Part shown: one piece after another, positions 61,004 through 64,000 of the stretch
How the letters are laid out: the number at the start of each line of letters is the position of its first letter
Position numbering within the stretch: position 1 is the stretch's first letter
Assembly: GCA_963662675.2 (NCBI GenBank)
Contig: CAXXHP010000006.1
Span: 1-64,000 of the forward strand
Direction: 5' to 3'
Length of the DNA: 64,000 nt
Origin: G963662675 sp963662675
GTDB lineage: Bacteria > Bacteroidota > Bacteroidia > Bacteroidales > Prolixibacteraceae
Made by a program: the position numbers and the translations under genes
The notes under the pieces: model-generated
The model's input: the letters and a program-made list of their open reading frames with translations, nothing else
What the model was told of the DNA's origin: nothing
The model's database searches: none

Positions 61004-62305
61004 TCAGAATCGTCGTCCTCCACCTCCACTCCCAAAACGAGGATTTACCACATTGTTGTAAATTGAGCCAAAAGTGTACGTCAATCCAATACTACTTGAA
61101 AAATCATATGCAGTTGCTAATTCACGCAAATCTAAATAAACATCCTGCTCAGACGCTTCACCTTTAGGAAGTGAAAGTTGATCTCGGATTCTAGCATAGC
61201 TAGAGCTTAAATTCACTGATAATCCTCTTGTAATCCGCACATTCAAACTGGCACTAATTTCAATTCTACTCTTGCTAAAATCGTGCATATAATTTGATCC
61301 TTCAAGCGATAAGTTCGCATACCCCCATTTTTCCTGCACACGATAAGCGATCTGAAGCTGATGCTGAATTAAGTTTTCCTTGATTTTAAAATATATCGTA
61401 GTATCGGTATAATTGTTCATTGACACTCCAATGCCATATAAAACTCTCAATTGTCTGTGAGTAGATTCTGCATATGGATAAATATTATATTCCAAAGACG
61501 GAATTAATTCGAATTTTGAATCATAATTGCTGAATGTTGATCTTGTAAAATCAAATTTTGAACCTACAGACCAGTGATCACTTAGACTAAAAACAAGTAG
61601 ATTGTCAAAAGAAAAAGAATTCCGAGTAGCTTCAAAAGTATCATCGTCAAATGTATATTTTGAGGTAGAAGTGCTGTGACGAACATCAATCTCAACCTTA
61701 ATAGCAGGAGTTATTTTTGAAACCTCAATAGAATTAGACATTGAAAGTGATTTTACCCTATCTTCAGCTGAGTATCTGGGTCTTGTTTGTAATTCAAATA
61801 CCCAATTATTCCATTTATCCACAGCTTCAACCTCAGGTCGTTGAGCCCCCTCCGCTGAGCTAATTTTAATTTCAGTATACAAAGGTGTTCTAGCGACATA
61901 GCGCATCAATCCGATTTTCAGCATGTTCGTCCTACTTTCTCGGATTTCATTTGTGGTATCATCAGGACTCGTAGAAATAGACAGGGTATCATTCATATTA
62001 AGATAGTCTTCCTGTCCTTCAAAAACATAGGTATAGGTTCGTCCACCACTACCTGTACTTTGATTCGATTCACGTACATATACATCTGCATCCCGTGTAT
62101 CCCTAACAAAATTTGCATAAGGTATTTGTTCTCGAACATAATTCATATCTAAGCGTTCACCATCAATAAATATATTTATTGCTTCTTCTCTTAAAGGTTC
62201 AGATGTGTCGGAAATTTCTTGTGCAGTTGTTCTTTGATTAGTACAAATAAACAACGCAAACATGGTAAATGTAAATATCAGATTTGTCAAATTAATCATT
62301 CTCAT
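61004..62305 (-). CDS. Putative outer-membrane beta-barrel protein
   Basis: A 433-residue protein. Signal peptide within 1-28 (TFTMFALFICTNQRTTAQ). An N-terminal periplasmic-type part (about 30-135) opens with INIFIDGERLDMNYVREQIPYANFVRDT and is followed by some 12 amphipathic strands, for example HSTSTSKYTFDDDTF, HWSVGSKFDFTRSTF and GLSVNLSSSYARIRDQL. The C-terminal aromatic FGSGGGGRRF is unusual because the strong glycine/arginine end follows the last strand. No family name is recognised; barrel topology is inferred from the strand pattern. Confidence 0.7.
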   Translation of the reverse strand: MRMINLTNLIFTFTMFALFICTNQRTTAQEISDTSEPLREEAINIFIDGERLDMNYVREQIPYANFVRDTRDADVYVRESNQSTGSGGRTYTYVFEGQEDYLNMNDTLSISTSPDDTTNEIRESRTNMLKIGLMRYVARTPLYTEIKISSAEGAQRPEVEAVDKWNNWVFELQTRPRYSAEDRVKSLSMSNSIEVSKITPAIKVEIDVRHSTSTSKYTFDDDTFEATRNSFSFDNLLVFSLSDHWSVGSKFDFTRSTFSNYDSKFELIPSLEYNIYPYAESTHRQLRVLYGIGVSMNNYTDTTIYFKIKENLIQHQLQIAYRVQEKWGYANLSLEGSNYMHDFSKSRIEISASLNVRITRGLSVNLSSSYARIRDQLSLPKGEASEQDVYLDLRELATAYDFSSSIGLTYTFGSIYNNVVNPRFGSGGGGRRF

Positions 62306-62382
62306 AGACTTTCATTTCTGTTAATAAGCAATTAGGGTCTCAAATTTAGCAAAAGAGACACATTGAACTGACAAACAGATTG

Positions 62383-62883
62383 TTAATTATTCACAATGTC
62401 CCTTATTTTTTGTCCGGGATAAAACCCAATCCTAATACGCGACAACATATTCTCTATGCGTCTTACCCTTGTTTCTACACGCTTAGCCTCATTGATATGT
62501 GTCATTATGACACTCTGATAAGAAAATGAGAGCTTTTCAAACTTTCTCTTCAGTTCTGGATCTTCCTCTAAAAGCCACTTGAAATCTTCTGGTATTTCCA
62601 ACCTGCGCAGACTTAAATCCTCTTCAACAACAATTTCTACTTCATCACCCTCATTCTTCCCAATGTATTCCCTAATTTCTTGCCGTACATGAATGGCATG
62701 TTCTCCCCCACCCATCGGAACAAGACTTCCCTCTTTTTTGTGATAAACGTCTATCCAACATTGTATGCGGACTGATCTGCCTGTTCCAAATTCCTTTCTT
62801 ACATTGTAGGGGAAAGCCGCATAAACTCCTCCTCGAACCGGAGAAAACAATACTGTTTTATAGCAAAATCGCTTGGGAGACAT
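62383..62883 (-). CDS. DUF1905 / YdeI-OmpD-associated protein
   Basis: A 166-residue protein. The N-terminal half (about 5-95) is a DUF1905 domain with GGVYAAFPYNVRKEFGTGRSV and the late GDEVEIVVEEDLSLR. The C-terminal half is the YdeI/OmpD-associated helical domain: PEDFKWLLEEDPELKRKFEKLS, SYQSVIMTHINEAKRVETRV. Family members are small cytoplasmic proteins of unclear function, some linked to resistance to cationic peptides in enteric bacteria. It lies 11 bases downstream of queG on the same strand. Confidence 0.85.
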   Translation of the reverse strand: MSPKRFCYKTVLFSPVRGGVYAAFPYNVRKEFGTGRSVRIQCWIDVYHKKEGSLVPMGGGEHAIHVRQEIREYIGKNEGDEVEIVVEEDLSLRRLEIPEDFKWLLEEDPELKRKFEKLSFSYQSVIMTHINEAKRVETRVRRIENMLSRIRIGFYPGQKIRDIVNN

Positions 62884-62894
62884 AATCTCAATGT

Positions 62895-63848
62895 TTAGTC
62901 ATCGGGCAATTCCGAGTCAACCGGCGAGTAGAGAAATTCCATATTTCTTTTTAAGCCAGTAAACTTAGTTCGTTTAACAGCCGACTTACGAAACAGTTCA
63001 TTGAAAATAGATTCATCCATTTGCTTCCAATCTGCACGGGTTAATGTCAGCAATTTGGGATTTGGCATAAAATCAGGCTCATTATGAGGCTCCGACTTTA
63101 GGTTCCATGGGCACACATCCTGACAAATATCGCAACCAAAAACACGATTCTGAAATTGACCTTTGAGAGGCTCATCCAACGCACCTTTCAATTCGATAGT
63201 TTGGTATGAAATGCATTTTCGAGCATCGACAACATAAGGTGAGACAATGGCACTGGTCGGACAAGCATCGATACAACGGGTGCAGGTTCCGCAGTGATTG
63301 GGTATTGTTCTTTCATTGGGCTGCAGCTCCAGATCAACAATCAGTTCTCCAATAAAAAAGAAACTGCCATGCTCAACTGAAATCAAGTTGCTATTTTTGC
63401 CAATCCATCCTAATCCGGCTTTGGCTGCCCAAGCCTTATCAAGTACGGGAGCCGAATCAACAAAAGGTCTTCCATTACATGGAGCTATTTCCTCCTGAAT
63501 AAATTGGAGCAAATTCTTGAGCTTTTCTTTCAATACAAAATGGTAATCTTTTCCGTAGGCATATTTCGAGAGAATTGGAGCATCTGTATCTAACTGTGTC
63601 TCTTTCGGGAAATAATTCAGTAAAACAGAGATGACCGACTTCGCACCCTCATACAGTAACCGAGGATCGAGTCGCTTATCCAAGTTGCGTTCCATATACC
63701 CCATCTCGCCATGCAACCCGCCTGTAAGCCAACTCTCAAAACGACTTTCCTCTTCGTCCAAAAATTCTGCGTTAGAAATACCGCAAGACAGAAAGCCAAG
63801 TTCCTGAGCCTTCTTTTTAATTTGTGCCGAATAGTTGCTTTTCACCAT
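62895..63848 (-). CDS. queG: Epoxyqueuosine reductase
   Basis: A 317-residue protein from ATG 63848; a longer frame from 63899 runs through a hairpin region. An N-terminal cobalamin-binding part is followed by two [4Fe-4S] motifs, CGTCTRCIDACP and CDICQDVCP. The catalytic aspartate region is PFVDSAPVLDKAWAAKAGLGW. It converts epoxyqueuosine to queuosine in tRNA using cobalamin. Together with queC, queF and yhhQ earlier in the window, most late queuosine steps are present. Confidence 0.94.
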   Translation of the reverse strand: MVKSNYSAQIKKKAQELGFLSCGISNAEFLDEEESRFESWLTGGLHGEMGYMERNLDKRLDPRLLYEGAKSVISVLLNYFPKETQLDTDAPILSKYAYGKDYHFVLKEKLKNLLQFIQEEIAPCNGRPFVDSAPVLDKAWAAKAGLGWIGKNSNLISVEHGSFFFIGELIVDLELQPNERTIPNHCGTCTRCIDACPTSAIVSPYVVDARKCISYQTIELKGALDEPLKGQFQNRVFGCDICQDVCPWNLKSEPHNEPDFMPNPKLLTLTRADWKQMDESIFNELFRKSAVKRTKFTGLKRNMEFLYSPVDSELPDD

Positions 63849-63880
63849 GCTGTTTTTCCAGATTACTGGATATAAAAATA

Positions 63881-63896
63881 CCCGGTTTTTACCGGG
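63881..63896 (-). terminator. Short hairpin between sufT-like gene and queG
   Basis: CCCGGT (63881-63886) and ACCGGG (63891-63896) pair over four bases. On the - strand it lies 24 bases after the sufT-like stop codon and ahead of queG. It may attenuate read-through. Confidence 0.5.
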
Positions 63897-63920
63897 CATT
63901 CAAATGGTACTTCAATATTT

Positions 63921-64000
63921 TTAAAGAAAACCAAGCTCTAACCGGGCTTCCTCGCTCATCATTGACTTTTCCCATGGTGGTTCAAACGTAAGTTCCACGT
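63921..64000 (-). CDS. MIP18/SufT-like (DUF59) protein, C-terminal end only
   Basis: The last 25 codons, reading VELTFEPPWEKSMMSEEARL and then ELGFL before TAA (63921-63923). The stretch TFEPPWxxSMMSEEARLELG is the conserved end of DUF59/PaaD-like proteins such as SufT, used in iron-sulfur cluster delivery. The rest lies outside the window. Confidence 0.8.
   Translation of the reverse strand, partial: VELTFEPPWEKSMMSEEARLELGFL

Overview
The window looks like a chromosome segment of a member of the Bacteroidota, probably Bacteroidales/Marinilabiliales-like. This rests on a 2171-residue secreted protein with a type IX secretion (T9SS) sorting domain, AT-rich leaders without clear Shine-Dalgarno sequences, TTTG/TAnnTTTG-type promoter elements, a GH57/GT4/GH133 glycogen cluster, and the protein families seen throughout. 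Genus and species cannot be fixed from the sequence alone.

Region 1 (1 to about 19,860) reads as an integron-type gene-cassette array with no integrase in view. About a dozen unrelated small transcription units all lie on the + strand: FtsX-type permease, Fic protein, small winged-helix protein, methyltransferase, esterase, two paralogous serine hydrolases, TolB-like lipoprotein, YARHG protein, NAD(P)-binding protein, PD40 lipoprotein, SDR, a small membrane protein and an AhpD-like protein. Long imperfect palindromes separate them. The start of a cassette is often the reverse complement of its own end (10/10 bases for the FtsX and Fic cassettes, 8/8 for the TolB cassette), which is the signature of attC recombination sites. 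Five group II intron copies (one full length with an endonuclease-less reverse transcriptase, one cut by the window edge, three internally deleted) all lie antisense to the cassettes. All four whose 3' ends are visible are inserted at the same point in the left core box of an attC. This resembles group IIC-attC introns, which are known mainly from proteobacterial integrons.

Region 2 (about 19,860 to 30,520) is ordinary chromosome: a metallophosphoesterase, a flavodoxin-fold oxidoreductase with a Crp-family regulator, a radical-SAM sulfatase maturase, a Tat-type dienelactone hydrolase, a queuosine-precursor operon (transporter, queC, queF), a DEAD-box helicase and a HAD phosphatase. queG lies at the far right end of the window.

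Region 3 (30,794 to 42,520) holds the giant T9SS surface protein, a small set made of an unknown protein, a phage-tail-collar-like protein, a GNAT and a methyltransferase, and an acyl-CoA synthetase with its XRE-cupin regulator. Region 4 (42,678 to 53,003) is a six-gene glycogen operon on the - strand (branching enzyme, GSCFA protein, debranching enzyme, GT4 synthase, GH57, phosphorylase).

Region 5 (53,427 to 60,900) may be a sulfation/surface-protein locus. It holds APS kinase (cysC), PAP phosphatase (cysQ), and three secreted proteins with the same kind of C-terminal tail (PVPxS, hydrophobic helix, basic end). Two of those are tandem paralogs with duplicated promoters. It also holds an unusual 955-residue fusion of an alkaline-phosphatase-superfamily domain, TPRs and a sulfotransferase, translationally coupled to an 80-residue protein. 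A tRNA-Gly(CCC), an outer-membrane-like protein, a DUF1905/YdeI protein, queG and the end of a sufT-like gene complete the window.
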